A stretch of DNA of 64,000 nt from JABDIP01 sp965227455 (GTDB lineage Bacteria > Pseudomonadota > Alphaproteobacteria > DSM-16000 > Inquilinaceae), in contig OZ245752.1 of assembly GCA_965227455.1 (NCBI GenBank), positions 1,798,001 to 1,862,000 on the forward strand, given 5' to 3'. The stretch's first letter is position 1, and each line of letters opens with the position of its first letter. Both the position numbers and the translations under genes were made by a program. The notes below the pieces were generated by a model that was not told the DNA's origin, searched no databases, and saw only the letters and a program-made list of their open reading frames with translations. Shown one piece after another: positions 27,083-35,670 of the stretch.

Positions 27083-28033
27083 CTAGCGCAAAGACTGGAT
27101 GCGTCGGGCGGTTAGCGCCGCCTGCAGGATCGCTTCCAGGCCGAGATCGCCGTCGTCATGGATCAGCCGGCGGGTGCTTTCCAGCGGCAGCCGGGCGATG
27201 CGGGCCATGGCCATCTCGAAGAAACGCATGTCGCCGAGCGAGAGAGCGCGGAAGGCCAAAGAGGTGGTCAGCCGGCCTTCGGTGTCCATGCGCGCGATAT
27301 GGGCGCTGAGCTCCTCGTCGGGCACGCCCTCGCGGAACATGGATATCGTGGCGCGGTCGCGGGCGCCCTGCAGCAGCGACTTTACCACATGGGTCGGCAG
27401 CTTCTTCTGATCCACAAGGTGGCTCATCAGCTGCTCCGTCACCGCGCCGATCAGACGGTCGGAGATCGCCGCCGGCAGCTTGGGCCGCTGCGCCAGCGAC
27501 CCGCAGACAAGGTCGGAATGCCCGTATTCCGTGACGGTACGCTCCAGCAGGGTGTCATCCAGGGCGGCACCCGGATTGGCCACCATACGGGCGACGGCGG
27601 CTTCGTTCTCGGTGTCGATCAGGGCCCCGGCCAAGCGGGCGGAGACCTGCGGCCGGCCGGCAATGGCGACCTGCTTCTCCGGGCTGCCGGTGCGCACGAT
27701 CTCGATCAGATCCTCATCGCTCAGCACCTCTGAGAATTCCAGCACCGGCAGCGAGACGGATTCCACGTCCCGCGCCAGGGTCAGCGCCATGTCGTGCGGC
27801 AGGCCGGAATAGGCCTTGAGCTGCGCCGCCAGCGCCTCGCGCACCCGCACCTCCGCGTCCTTCATCAACCCGCGCAGGATGTCCTCGGCGATGCGCCGCT
27901 CGCCGGCGGCAAGGCCGTCCTCTTGGAACTGCGCCGCGACCTTGCTCGCCGTCGCAATCCTGACGTCCGGAGACGTGTCCGCCTCCAGCCGCTCGATATC
28001 GTGCTGGCTCAGCCGTGTCGCTGCGTTCGCCAT
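27083..28033 (-). CDS. DUF2336 domain protein
   Basis: A 316-residue, mostly helical protein of the alphaproteobacterial DUF2336 family, which has HEAT-like helical repeats. Typical segments are DIERLEADTSPDVRIATASKVA, VREALAAQLK and LVANPGA-like repeats (VARMVANPGAALDDTLLERTV), then LMSHLVDQKKLP. No catalytic motif, signal peptide or membrane segment is seen. ATG 28033 (AAGGG upstream) is chosen over the longer frame to 28237. Function unknown. Confidence 0.83.
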   Translation of the reverse strand: MANAATRLSQHDIERLEADTSPDVRIATASKVAAQFQEDGLAAGERRIAEDILRGLMKDAEVRVREALAAQLKAYSGLPHDMALTLARDVESVSLPVLEFSEVLSDEDLIEIVRTGSPEKQVAIAGRPQVSARLAGALIDTENEAAVARMVANPGAALDDTLLERTVTEYGHSDLVCGSLAQRPKLPAAISDRLIGAVTEQLMSHLVDQKKLPTHVVKSLLQGARDRATISMFREGVPDEELSAHIARMDTEGRLTTSLAFRALSLGDMRFFEMAMARIARLPLESTRRLIHDDGDLGLEAILQAALTARRIQSLR

Positions 28034-28131
28034 GACCCTTTCCAGTCGCGGTTGCCCGGCCGGCGTGTTGCCGATGCGGGTTTTGCCACTGGAAGTGTCG
28101 CCCGGACCCCTGAGCGTTTTGTTAATACGGC

Positions 28132-28995
28132 CTATGGCCGGCCGGACGGCCAAAGCTGCGGGAAGAAATCGCCGGCGATGGCGTCGCCGCTGCGATAGCC
28201 CCGTGCCTCGAACATGGCGCGCTCTTCCCTGGCCCAATCGCCGCGATAGCGGATCCGGCCATTCCCGGCGGTCATTCGCAGGGTGTAGCGCCGAACGGTT
28301 TCCGTGGGCGTCATGCTGGCCAGGCTGCCATGTAGCGTCCGCATGTCGAAATAGATGCAGTCGCCGAGATCGAGATCGAACTGCACAAGATCGAAGGCGT
28401 CAGGGTCCGCTTCGATATCCGGCGGTGCCTCGTAGCGCTCGCCGTTCACCTCCACCCCGTCAGCATCCATGTGATGGCCATCGTCGAAGCGCACCCGCAT
28501 GAACAGCTTGTCCCAGAGATGGGAACCGCGCACGAAGGTGATGCAGTTCTCCCGGGACACCGGCTCCAGCGGCAGCCACAACACGCACATCGAGCCGGCG
28601 AAGTCGAAATAGGAGATGTCGTGGTGAAACGGCGGCCGCGACGTCGATCCCGCCTCCCGCAGGAACCAGTTGTCCATCACCAGGTTGATCCGGTCCGCGC
28701 CCAGCAATTGCGCTGCGATGCCGGCGCAGGGCGACCGACGCACGAAGGCCTCGAACTCCGGCACCTCGGACCAGCACCAGAAGTCCTCCCAATAGGCCGG
28801 CGCATCCGGATCCTTGCAATGATTGACCAGATTGGGCCCCGGCTGCTCCAAACCGGCCGCGATGCCGCGCCGCAACAGGTCGATCCACTCTTCGGAGAAC
28901 CGATCCCGCAGGGCGACCACGCCATCGCGCCGAAAGGTTGCGATTTCGTCGGCCGAGAGTCGGTGCTCGGCATGCTCACCGGTCATAGCCTCCAT
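28132..28995 (-). CDS. phytanoyl-CoA dioxygenase family protein (PhyH)
   Basis: A 287-residue Fe(II)/2-oxoglutarate oxygenase-like protein. The HxD pair lies in PPFHHDISYFDF, and the distal His and 2-oxoglutarate arginine lie in MRTLHGSLASMTPTETVRRYTLR; FLREAGSTSRPP and NCITFVRGSHLWD are family regions. ATG 28995 or 28986 may start it. It lies 12 bases after the PanB-like gene, so the two are probably one operon. Substrate unknown. Confidence 0.85.
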   Translation of the reverse strand: MEAMTGEHAEHRLSADEIATFRRDGVVALRDRFSEEWIDLLRRGIAAGLEQPGPNLVNHCKDPDAPAYWEDFWCWSEVPEFEAFVRRSPCAGIAAQLLGADRINLVMDNWFLREAGSTSRPPFHHDISYFDFAGSMCVLWLPLEPVSRENCITFVRGSHLWDKLFMRVRFDDGHHMDADGVEVNGERYEAPPDIEADPDAFDLVQFDLDLGDCIYFDMRTLHGSLASMTPTETVRRYTLRMTAGNGRIRYRGDWAREERAMFEARGYRSGDAIAGDFFPQLWPSGRP

Positions 28996-29007
28996 CTCCG
29001 TACCCAG

Positions 29008-29832
29008 CTATCCCGCATCGTCGAGACGCCGGAGGAAGCCTTCAAGCTCTCCGGCATCGATCCCTGCCGTCTCCGCATCCGACGGGAAGGCGCCGCCCAT
29101 GGCGTCGGCCTGGAAGGCCTTCAAGGCGCGGATGCGCTCCTCGCGGCTCTGCTGGCGCAGGCCGAGCAGGTCGCCATAGGCGCGGGCATGGCGCGGGCGA
29201 TGCTCCTTCTCGCCGCAGATATCCTCCATGAAGAGATACATCACATCGGCCCCGTCGCCGGAGCCGAGCGACACGGTGATCAACCCCGAGCGTCGGGAGA
29301 TCTCCGCCATCACCGGACCCGGGATGACCTCGGCTTCGACCAGCACCGCCCCCGCCTCCTCAAGCCGGCGGAAGCGCTGGAACAGTTCGAAAGCCTCGTC
29401 GGCTGTCTTGCCAACGGCCCGCAATCCGCCGACCCAGCTGCTCTTGCGCGGCACCAGCCCGAGATGGCCCATCACTGGTATCTCCTCCCGCGCCAACATG
29501 GAGACCACATCCATGCTGCGCGCGGTCAGGACGGCGTCGGCTCCCAAAGCCAGGGCCCGCAGCGCCTCGCGCAGGATGTCCGTTTCGGTCGGAAAGTCCG
29601 GCAGGCCGATCGCCGCCGTCAGGAACAGGGTGTCGTTGCCGGCCCGCACGGCCTCGGTGTTCTGCGAATTGCAGATGATCATGTCGAGGCCCGCCTCGGC
29701 CGCGGCCGCCGCCTCCTCCGCCGTGTTCGCCGTGACCTGGGTGAACTTCCGCTTGCCCTTGCCGGCCCTGAGATCGGCCACCGTAACCGTGCGCCGGGCC
29801 GGCTTGGCAGCCCAGGTGTACACGTTCTTCAT
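29008..29832 (-). CDS. PanB-like / PEP-mutase superfamily protein
   Basis: A 274-residue TIM-barrel protein like ketopantoate hydroxymethyltransferase (PanB): VMGHLGLVPRKSSWVGGLRAVGK and LVEAEVIPGPVMAEISRRSGL match the PanB core. True PanB has metal-binding aspartates in the first strands and an IGIGAG segment; here these read TQVTANTAEE and TVSLGSGDGADVM. A pantothenate role is therefore doubtful and I read it as a paralogue of unknown function. GGGGAGG 7 bases before ATG 29832 fixes the start. It is followed by the PhyH gene. Confidence 0.72.
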   Translation of the reverse strand: MKNVYTWAAKPARRTVTVADLRAGKGKRKFTQVTANTAEEAAAAAEAGLDMIICNSQNTEAVRAGNDTLFLTAAIGLPDFPTETDILREALRALALGADAVLTARSMDVVSMLAREEIPVMGHLGLVPRKSSWVGGLRAVGKTADEAFELFQRFRRLEEAGAVLVEAEVIPGPVMAEISRRSGLITVSLGSGDGADVMYLFMEDICGEKEHRPRHARAYGDLLGLRQQSREERIRALKAFQADAMGGAFPSDAETAGIDAGELEGFLRRLDDAG

Positions 29833-29912
29833 GGTATTCCTCCCCGATTGATCCAATCTTCATAACACTCCCCCGTACACCGTCCCGACCCAATAGCCGT
29901 TGGGAAAGACGC

Positions 29913-30605
29913 ATGGCGATTGATAAACAGCCCTCGAATGCGCGGATCGCTCTTATGGCCGCCACCTCGATCACAGTGGTTGGGGCGCTGCTCTTCGTGC
30001 CTGCAGGGCGGCTGGATTGGGCCGCCGGCTGGCTCTATCTGGCGGTCGCTACCATCGGCATGGGGTTTGGCTTCGCCTGGGTGCGGACCCGCAATCCGGA
30101 ACTGATCGAGCACCGCATGCGGTTCGGCAAGGGCACCAAGACCTGGGACAAGGTCTGGCTCTGGGTCTTCTCGCCGGTCTCCCTGTCGGTCTACGTCGTC
30201 GCCGGCCTGGATGCCGTGCGCTTCGGCTGGTCGGACATGTCCGTTTGGCAGTGGCCGGTCGGGTTCATCCTGTTCGCCGCGGGCATGACGCTGTTCATCT
30301 GGCCGATGACGGTGAATCCTTTCTTCGAGAAGACGGTCCGCATCCAAACCGAGCGCGGCCACCGGGTCATCGACACAGGCCCTTACCAATTTGTCCGCCA
30401 CCCCGGCTATGTCGGCTTCTCCGGCTGGATCCTGTCGGTGCCGCTGCTTCTCGGCTCGTGGTGGGCTTGTCTGCCGGCCCTCGCTGCGGTCGCGCTGGTT
30501 GTCGTCCGAACGGCGCTGGAGGACCGCACGCTACGCGATGAGTTGCCGGGCTACTCCGAGTATGCCAGCCGGGTGAGGTTCCGGCTGATTCCGACCGTTT
30601 GGTAA
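29913..30605 (+). CDS. isoprenylcysteine carboxyl methyltransferase (ICMT)-like membrane protein
   Basis: A 230-residue integral membrane protein with about five hydrophobic segments. The C-terminal motif (VIDTGPYQFVRHPGYVGF, then ALEDRTLRDELPGYSEYASRVRFRLIP) is the SAM-binding signature of ICMT-like methyltransferases. Bacterial members are mostly uncharacterised and probably methylate small molecules or lipids at the membrane. It stands alone, convergent with a small hypothetical gene three bases away. Confidence 0.83.
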   Translation: MAIDKQPSNARIALMAATSITVVGALLFVPAGRLDWAAGWLYLAVATIGMGFGFAWVRTRNPELIEHRMRFGKGTKTWDKVWLWVFSPVSLSVYVVAGLDAVRFGWSDMSVWQWPVGFILFAAGMTLFIWPMTVNPFFEKTVRIQTERGHRVIDTGPYQFVRHPGYVGFSGWILSVPLLLGSWWACLPALAAVALVVVRTALEDRTLRDELPGYSEYASRVRFRLIPTVW

Positions 30606-30608
30606 CGG

Positions 30609-30878
30609 TTACGGGCGACCGAGTCGCCACGTAACGCCATCAGCCGAAACGTCGAGAACCTCCGTTCGCGACAGCTCATTCCACGGCAAACGGGAGGTGT
30701 CGCATTCAATGACCACGTATTTGCGGCCGCAATTCCGCCAGTTAGAGCACGGCGCCTGGTTGGGTTCTTCGTCCCATGGGATCCTGGCCCTTCGCTCAAG
30801 CTCTTCGATTGCGTCCTCAAACGACGCGAACTGGCCGTCCTGTTGCTCGGCATGAAGATCGTCTTCGATCACGAACAT
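30609..30878 (-). CDS. conserved small hypothetical protein
   Basis: An 89-residue acidic protein with no membrane segment. It has a helical N-terminal half (SFEDAIEELERRARIPWDEEPNQAPC) and then NWRNCGRKYVVIECDTS and VLDVSADGVTW, which reads like a recurrent small family of unknown function. Coding is supported by family-like motifs rather than length. It starts 6 bases downstream of the livF-like remnant's stop, on the same strand. Confidence 0.6.
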   Translation of the reverse strand: MFVIEDDLHAEQQDGQFASFEDAIEELERRARIPWDEEPNQAPCSNWRNCGRKYVVIECDTSRLPWNELSRTEVLDVSADGVTWRLGRP

Positions 30879-30884
30879 GGCGTC

Positions 30885-30983
30885 CTACCCGCCGAGGAAA
30901 CTGTCCACCACCTCTCGGTAGGCCGGCAGACTGGCGCCGGTGTCGGTGAAGCGATTGCAGCCGATGGAAAGGATCTGACCGCG
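30885..30983 (-). pseudogene. remnant of the 3' end of a livF-type ABC ATPase gene
   Basis: Read on the minus strand, these bases encode 32 residues ending in a TAG stop that align with the last residues of the LivF at 32260-32964. Both contain CxRG or HRG, then NRFTDTGA, then REV, and both end SFLGG followed by TAG. At DNA level the match starts at the stop codon (shared TCCTACCCGCC on the plus strand) and fades about 100 bases in. Upstream of it there is no Walker or signature motif, so only the gene end remains. The copies differ at many positions, so the event is old or the source was a different LivF. Confidence 0.75.
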
Positions 30984-31160
30984 GCGGTCGGACCTTGGTG
31001 TCCTGCACCGCAAAGAGCAAGAGCGAAAACGGATACCGGCTTAGGGCTTTTCACTTCTGAAATCCTCTTTGCGAACGCGCGTCTCCGCTTTCGCCCGCCG
31101 CCGATGTAATCTCGAAGGCTGCCAAACGGGAAGATCCATTTCCAGAAAGGTACCCGGGGA

Positions 31161-32156
31161 ATGACGACGATCACCTTGTGGAACGGTCGAAAGATACCGC
31201 GGCTGGGGATGGGTTGCTGGGCCATTGGAGGGCCGTTCTGGGCCGGGGATCAAGCGCTTGGATGGGGCGAGGTTGACGACCATGACTCCATCGCCGCAAT
31301 TCGTCGGGCGATCGACCTGGGCGTGCGCTACTTCGATACCGCGGACGTCTATGGCGCCGGTCATTCCGAAGAGGTGCTTTCGCAGGCGCTCAGCGACGTC
31401 GGCGACGAGATCATCGTCTCGACGAAGTTCGGGAATACCTTCGATCCGAGGACCAGGCAAGTGACCGGATCGGCGGATTCAGCCGACTATGTGCGGCAGG
31501 CCGTCGAGGGATCGCTCCACCGATTGGGTCGCGAGCGTTTGGATCTGGTCCTTTTTCACTTGAACGACCACCCGGTCGAGAGATCGGATGCGGTATTCGA
31601 GACCCTTTCCCAGCTACGCGGGGAGGGCAAGATCGATGCCTTCGGCTGGAGCACCGATGATGTGGCGAGCGCTGCGGCGTTCGCCGATATGGACGGATTT
31701 GAATGCGTCCAACACGATCTCAACCTGCTTCGCCCGGCGGCGGAAATGCTGGCGCTGACGGCCGGGCGGGATCTGATCTCTATTGCACGCCAACCTCTTG
31801 CCATGGGGCTCCTGACTGGCAAGTTCCGGGCAGGCGGGCGCGGTTTCGCGGAGACCGACATCAGGGCCGGCGGCCCCGACTGGCTCACCTATTTCGTCGA
31901 TGGCCAGCCGAATCCCGACCTCCTGAAGACACTCGAGACGGTGCGCGACCTGCTGACGAGCGACGGCCGCACGATCGCCCAAGGCGCGCTCGGGTGGATC
32001 TGGGCGAGATCACCCCGCGTCATTCCGATCCCCGGATTCAGGAACTCCAGGCAGGTGGAGGACAACGTCCGCGCGCTGGAGAAAGGTCCGCTTGCGCCGG
32101 AGATCGTATCCGAGGTCGATCGTATTCTCGCCGGACTGGCCGCGGGCATCGCGTAG
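31161..32156 (+). CDS. aldo/keto reductase
   Basis: A 331-residue aldo/keto reductase of the YccK/Tas-like type. Tetrad residues are in YFDTADVYGAGHSEE (Asp and Tyr), VSTKFGNTF (Lys) and LVLFHLNDHP (His). The C-terminal NADP site reads VIPIPGFRNSRQVEDNV. A GGGGA precedes the ATG. It sits between the intact livF and the livF-like remnant, transcribed against both. Substrate unknown. Confidence 0.88.
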   Translation: MTTITLWNGRKIPRLGMGCWAIGGPFWAGDQALGWGEVDDHDSIAAIRRAIDLGVRYFDTADVYGAGHSEEVLSQALSDVGDEIIVSTKFGNTFDPRTRQVTGSADSADYVRQAVEGSLHRLGRERLDLVLFHLNDHPVERSDAVFETLSQLRGEGKIDAFGWSTDDVASAAAFADMDGFECVQHDLNLLRPAAEMLALTAGRDLISIARQPLAMGLLTGKFRAGGRGFAETDIRAGGPDWLTYFVDGQPNPDLLKTLETVRDLLTSDGRTIAQGALGWIWARSPRVIPIPGFRNSRQVEDNVRALEKGPLAPEIVSEVDRILAGLAAGIA

Positions 32157-32259
32157 CAGATCTCGGCTGACGAGAAGCAAGCTCTGCGATTGGGCGAGAC
32201 GTCTGGCCACCATTGCGACATCTGGCTTTGTTGCGCCGATGTCTCGGCAGCTCGGCCTC

Positions 32260-32964
32260 CTACCCGCCCAAAAAACTCTCCGCCACCTCGCGGTTGGCCA
32301 GCAGATTGGCGCCGGTGTCGGTGAAGCGGTTGCGGCCGGTGGCCAGCACGTATCCGCGATGGGCGATCTCCAGGGCCATGCGGGCGTTCTGCTCGACCAT
32401 CAGGATGCCGACGCCGGTCTGGTTGATAGCGACGATGCGCTCGAAGATGTCGTCCATCACCTTGGGGGACAGGCCGGCGGTCGGCTCGTCCAGCATCAGC
32501 AGCTTGGGCTCGATCATCAGGGCGCGGCCGATGGCGACCTGCTGGCGCTGGCCGCCTGAGAGCTCGCCGGCAGGCTGCTTGCGCTTCTCGGCCAGGGCCG
32601 GAAACAGGGCGTAGACATGGTCCAGCACGGCCGCGATGTCGTCGCGGCGGGTGAAAGCGCCCATCTCCAGGTTCTCGTGCACCGACAAATTGGGGAAGAC
32701 GTTGCGCTCCTGCGGCACATAGGCCATGCCGAGGGTCACCAGCCGCTCCGGTGCCGCATTGGTGATGGTTTCGCCGGCGAAGGCGACGCGGCCCTCCCGC
32801 ACGGTGACGAGGCCGAAGATCGCCTTCATGGCGGTCGATTTGCCGGCGCCGTTGGGGCCGACGATGACCGCGATCTCATGGGAGTCGACCGACAGATCGA
32901 CGCCGTTCAGGATATCGCCGCCGCCATAGCCGCCGATCATGCCGGTCGCTTCCAGCAGGCTCAT
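32260..32964 (-). CDS. livF: branched-chain amino acid-type ABC ATPase LivF (orphan pair)
   Basis: A 234-residue ATPase with Walker A GPNGAGKST, AYVPQERNVFPNLSV, signature LSGGQRQQVAIGRALM, Walker B LLMLDEPTAGLSP and VEQNARMALEIA, all LivF-type. Its start overlaps livG by four bases. Unlike the first system there is no permease or binding protein next to it in the window, so it either serves subunits encoded elsewhere or is a relic of a broken locus. Its 3' end recurs as a remnant at 30885-30983. Confidence 0.9.
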   Translation of the reverse strand: MSLLEATGMIGGYGGGDILNGVDLSVDSHEIAVIVGPNGAGKSTAMKAIFGLVTVREGRVAFAGETITNAAPERLVTLGMAYVPQERNVFPNLSVHENLEMGAFTRRDDIAAVLDHVYALFPALAEKRKQPAGELSGGQRQQVAIGRALMIEPKLLMLDEPTAGLSPKVMDDIFERIVAINQTGVGILMVEQNARMALEIAHRGYVLATGRNRFTDTGANLLANREVAESFLGG

Positions 32965-33740
32965 GCGGTGGCCTTGCGGTGCGCGGCACCTTGGCCGAAA
33001 TAGGCCTCGATCACCCGCTCGTCCTTGCGGATGTCCTCCATGGAGCCCTGGGTCAGAACCGTGCCTTCGGCCATGACGATGACCGGATCGCAGAGCCGGG
33101 CGATCATGTCCATGTCGTGCTCAATGACCCAGAAGGTGTAGCCGAACTCCCGGTTCAGCCGCTCGATATCGGTCGCCAGGGTCGCCAGCAGGGTGCGGTT
33201 GACTCCGGCCCCCAGCTCGTCCAGCAGCACCACCTTGGCGTCGGTCATCATGGTGCGGCCAAGCTCAAGCAGCTTCTTCTGGCCGCCGGACAGGTTGCCC
33301 GCCAGCTCGAACTTCAGCTTGGAGAGATTGAGGAAGCCCAGCACCTCCTCCGCCCGCCGCCGCACCTCGGCATCCCGTTGCCGCACCGCGCCCCAGCGCA
33401 TCCAGGCCGCCATCAGGCTCTCGCCGGGCTGGTCCGGCGGCACCACCATGAGGTTCTCCAGCACGGTCATACGGGAGAATTCGTGGGCGATCTGGAAGGT
33501 GCGCACCAGACCCATCTCGAACAGGGTATGCGGCCGTTTGCCGGTGATGTCCCGCCCCTCCAGGGCGATGCTGCCGCTCTCCGGCGCGAACAGGCCGGCC
33601 ACCATGTTGAACAGGGTCGATTTGCCGGCCCCGTTCGGTCCGATCAGCCCGGTGATCGACCCGGCCTCCACGGAAACCGAGCAGTCCCGCACGGCGCGAA
33701 TGCCGCCGAAGGATTTCGACACGTTGGAGACGGTGATCAT
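32961..33740 (-). CDS. livG: branched-chain amino acid-type ABC ATPase LivG (orphan pair)
   Basis: A 259-residue ATPase with Walker A GPNGAGKSTLFN, signature LSGGQKKLLELGRTMM, and the H-loop WVIEHDMDMIARL. Walker B reads VVLLDELGAGVN: the usual Asp-Glu-Pro is Asp-Glu-Leu, a variant that keeps the catalytic Glu. The insert YTFWVIEH and the AWMRWGAVRQRD segment differ from the LivG at 13316, so this is not a recent copy. It is coupled to livF and followed upstream by an unrelated methyltransferase gene. Confidence 0.9.
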   Translation of the reverse strand: MITVSNVSKSFGGIRAVRDCSVSVEAGSITGLIGPNGAGKSTLFNMVAGLFAPESGSIALEGRDITGKRPHTLFEMGLVRTFQIAHEFSRMTVLENLMVVPPDQPGESLMAAWMRWGAVRQRDAEVRRRAEEVLGFLNLSKLKFELAGNLSGGQKKLLELGRTMMTDAKVVLLDELGAGVNRTLLATLATDIERLNREFGYTFWVIEHDMDMIARLCDPVIVMAEGTVLTQGSMEDIRKDERVIEAYFGQGAAHRKATA

Positions 33741-33806
33741 GGCCGCGAAGCTTTACACCGTGCCGGTGCGCAGCGGAAGCGAATCCGCCGGCCACCGGTC
33801 CCGGCG

Positions 33807-35087
33807 CTAAGGTACGGGCTCCCAGGTGTGATAGGCGGTGGTCCGGTAGCCGGCCTCGGCCTCGAGCGCATTCAGCGGGGCGGGATCCAGCTCGGCATTG
33901 GCGGGCTCTGAACAACGCAGCTCAATCAGGCCGAAACGGTGCAGTTCGAGCAACTCGTCGATCACCCGATCGGCATCGGCGAAGGCCTCGCGAACGGGCA
34001 TGCCCTGCGGCCAGAGGGTTTGCAGATGCTGCAGGCTGGCACGGCTAGCGGCATCCGGTACATCGACCCGCAGGCCGGACGGGTGTTCATAGGACGCGCC
34101 ATCGCTGTCCTCGCCGCTGGACGGCATGAGGCATGACGCCACCATCAGCGCCGAAAGCTCGTCGCGCCCCGGCTGAACGCGATCCAGCGGCGCATGGGCC
34201 AGGATCGGGCTGTGCATCTGTCGGTAGCTCACCAGATCGATCGTCCGGTGCGGATCTCCATCGGCGATGGCCCCATGCTGCAGCAGCGTCTCCAGCCCTC
34301 CCGGCTGGCGGCCGGAATCGAAGTTGAAGTCGGCATCGGCCACATGGTCGAACCCGTGCGCCCGTGCCAGCGCGAGGAACTCGTCCCGCCAATAGGACCG
34401 GTTCTCCGGGGCGAGGTATTCATGCGCGATGTAGGAGGCATGCTTGCCGGCGAGCAATCGGAGCTCATCGGCGATCAGCCGCACCCAGGGATGCGGCGCG
34501 TCATCCGGCAGGGCGGCGGCGATTACGGCGGCGCGCTCCTGGGATTGCCGGGCGCGTGTGTCGAGATCGGTCGTCCCGTCGGTCTCGGCAAGCAGGTAGT
34601 CCCGCACCATGCCGCGAACGCCCCAACCGGGTTTGGCATTGTAGTTCAGATATAGAAGGCCGCCGGGATGCAGCCGCCGGGCGCACAGCGCCATCATCGC
34701 ATCGCGGGTCTCGTCCGGGACCCAGGAGAAGACGCCATGCGCGACGATGATGTCGAAGGTGCCCGAGAGCTGCGCGTCGGCGGTTGCGAAATCCGCGTGG
34801 ACGAAGGACATATTGGAGAGGCCCAGCCGGGCGGCGCGGTCGCCGGCGATCCGGATGGCGCCTTCGGCGGCGTCCACGCCGACGAACTCGGCTCCACGGC
34901 GGAAATAGGCCATCGGCAGCAGGTTGGCGCCGTCGCCGCAACCAAGTTCGAGCACACGACAGGTGTCGGGCACGACCCGCGGCCCGCCATGCAGCAGCGA
35001 TGCCAGCGCCAGCCGCTCAGGCGCCGTCCACGCAACCGGAAGGGAGCGATAGGGCACCGCATCGTAGGGATCGGGTGACTGCGCCAT
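33807..35087 (-). CDS. class I methyltransferase with regulatory domain (PKMT-like)
   Basis: A 426-residue protein beginning DPYDAVPYRSLPVAWTAPERLA, the hallmark of methyltransferases related to Rickettsia outer-membrane protein lysine methyltransferases. The SAM-binding motif is ELGCGDGANLLPMA (about 47-60); HGVFSWVPDE and GGLLYLNYNAKPGWG complete the catalytic domain. Residues from about 215 form the methyltransferase regulatory domain (LAGKHASYIAHEYL) and a helical tail. The substrate may be a protein, but this is inferred from the family. It stands alone. Confidence 0.83.
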   Translation of the reverse strand: MAQSPDPYDAVPYRSLPVAWTAPERLALASLLHGGPRVVPDTCRVLELGCGDGANLLPMAYFRRGAEFVGVDAAEGAIRIAGDRAARLGLSNMSFVHADFATADAQLSGTFDIIVAHGVFSWVPDETRDAMMALCARRLHPGGLLYLNYNAKPGWGVRGMVRDYLLAETDGTTDLDTRARQSQERAAVIAAALPDDAPHPWVRLIADELRLLAGKHASYIAHEYLAPENRSYWRDEFLALARAHGFDHVADADFNFDSGRQPGGLETLLQHGAIADGDPHRTIDLVSYRQMHSPILAHAPLDRVQPGRDELSALMVASCLMPSSGEDSDGASYEHPSGLRVDVPDAASRASLQHLQTLWPQGMPVREAFADADRVIDELLELHRFGLIELRCSEPANAELDPAPLNALEAEAGYRTTAYHTWEPVP

Positions 35088-35234
35088 GGAGCCCTCGCTG
35101 CCGCCGAGGTGAAACCGTCAGGGACCGGAGTCTATCGAGCGGAACCCGGAACATGGAAGCCCCGCAAAGGACAGGCCGATCCGAGCGGATGGGGTATGAT
35201 GCGGCAGAACGACACGAAGAGGAGTGGAGACCCG

Positions 35235-35654
35235 ATGACCGCCACCGATGAGCATCTTGCGACCTGCGCCTGCGGCCAGCTGCGCGTGACGGCGATCGGC
35301 GAGCCGGACGTGGTCACCGCCTGCAACTGCTTCGAGTGTCAGCGGCGCACCGGCAGCCCGTTCGGGGTCGGCGCCTATTACCGAAAGGAGCGTGTCGTCT
35401 CGGTCGAGGGCCGTCACAGCACCTATGAACGTGCCGCCGCGGAGGGTCGCAAGCTGCAGAACAATTTCTGCCCCGATTGCGGCACCTCGGTCTATTGGAG
35501 CCTGGACCTGCGGCCGGACCATTTCGGCATCGCCGTCGGCTGCTTCTCCGATCCGGGATTCATCCGCCCAACCCGCGTCGTCTGGGCCGAGAACCGGCAT
35601 CACTGGGTCGCCTTTCCGGACGACATGCCAATCTTCGACCAGGCGGCGACCTGA
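35235..35654 (+). CDS. GFA family zinc-binding protein
   Basis: A 139-residue GFA/CENP-V protein with zinc cysteines in CACGQLRV, CNCFECQRRTGS and NNFCPDCGTSVYWSL. The family is named for formaldehyde-glutathione handling, but most members have no shown function. AGGAG 8-10 bases before ATG 35235 fixes the start; the frame from 35109 is unsupported. It converges on the phosphatase gene. Confidence 0.85.
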   Translation: MTATDEHLATCACGQLRVTAIGEPDVVTACNCFECQRRTGSPFGVGAYYRKERVVSVEGRHSTYERAAAEGRKLQNNFCPDCGTSVYWSLDLRPDHFGIAVGCFSDPGFIRPTRVVWAENRHHWVAFPDDMPIFDQAAT

Positions 35655-35670
35655 AGGCCGGGTCGGCCCA

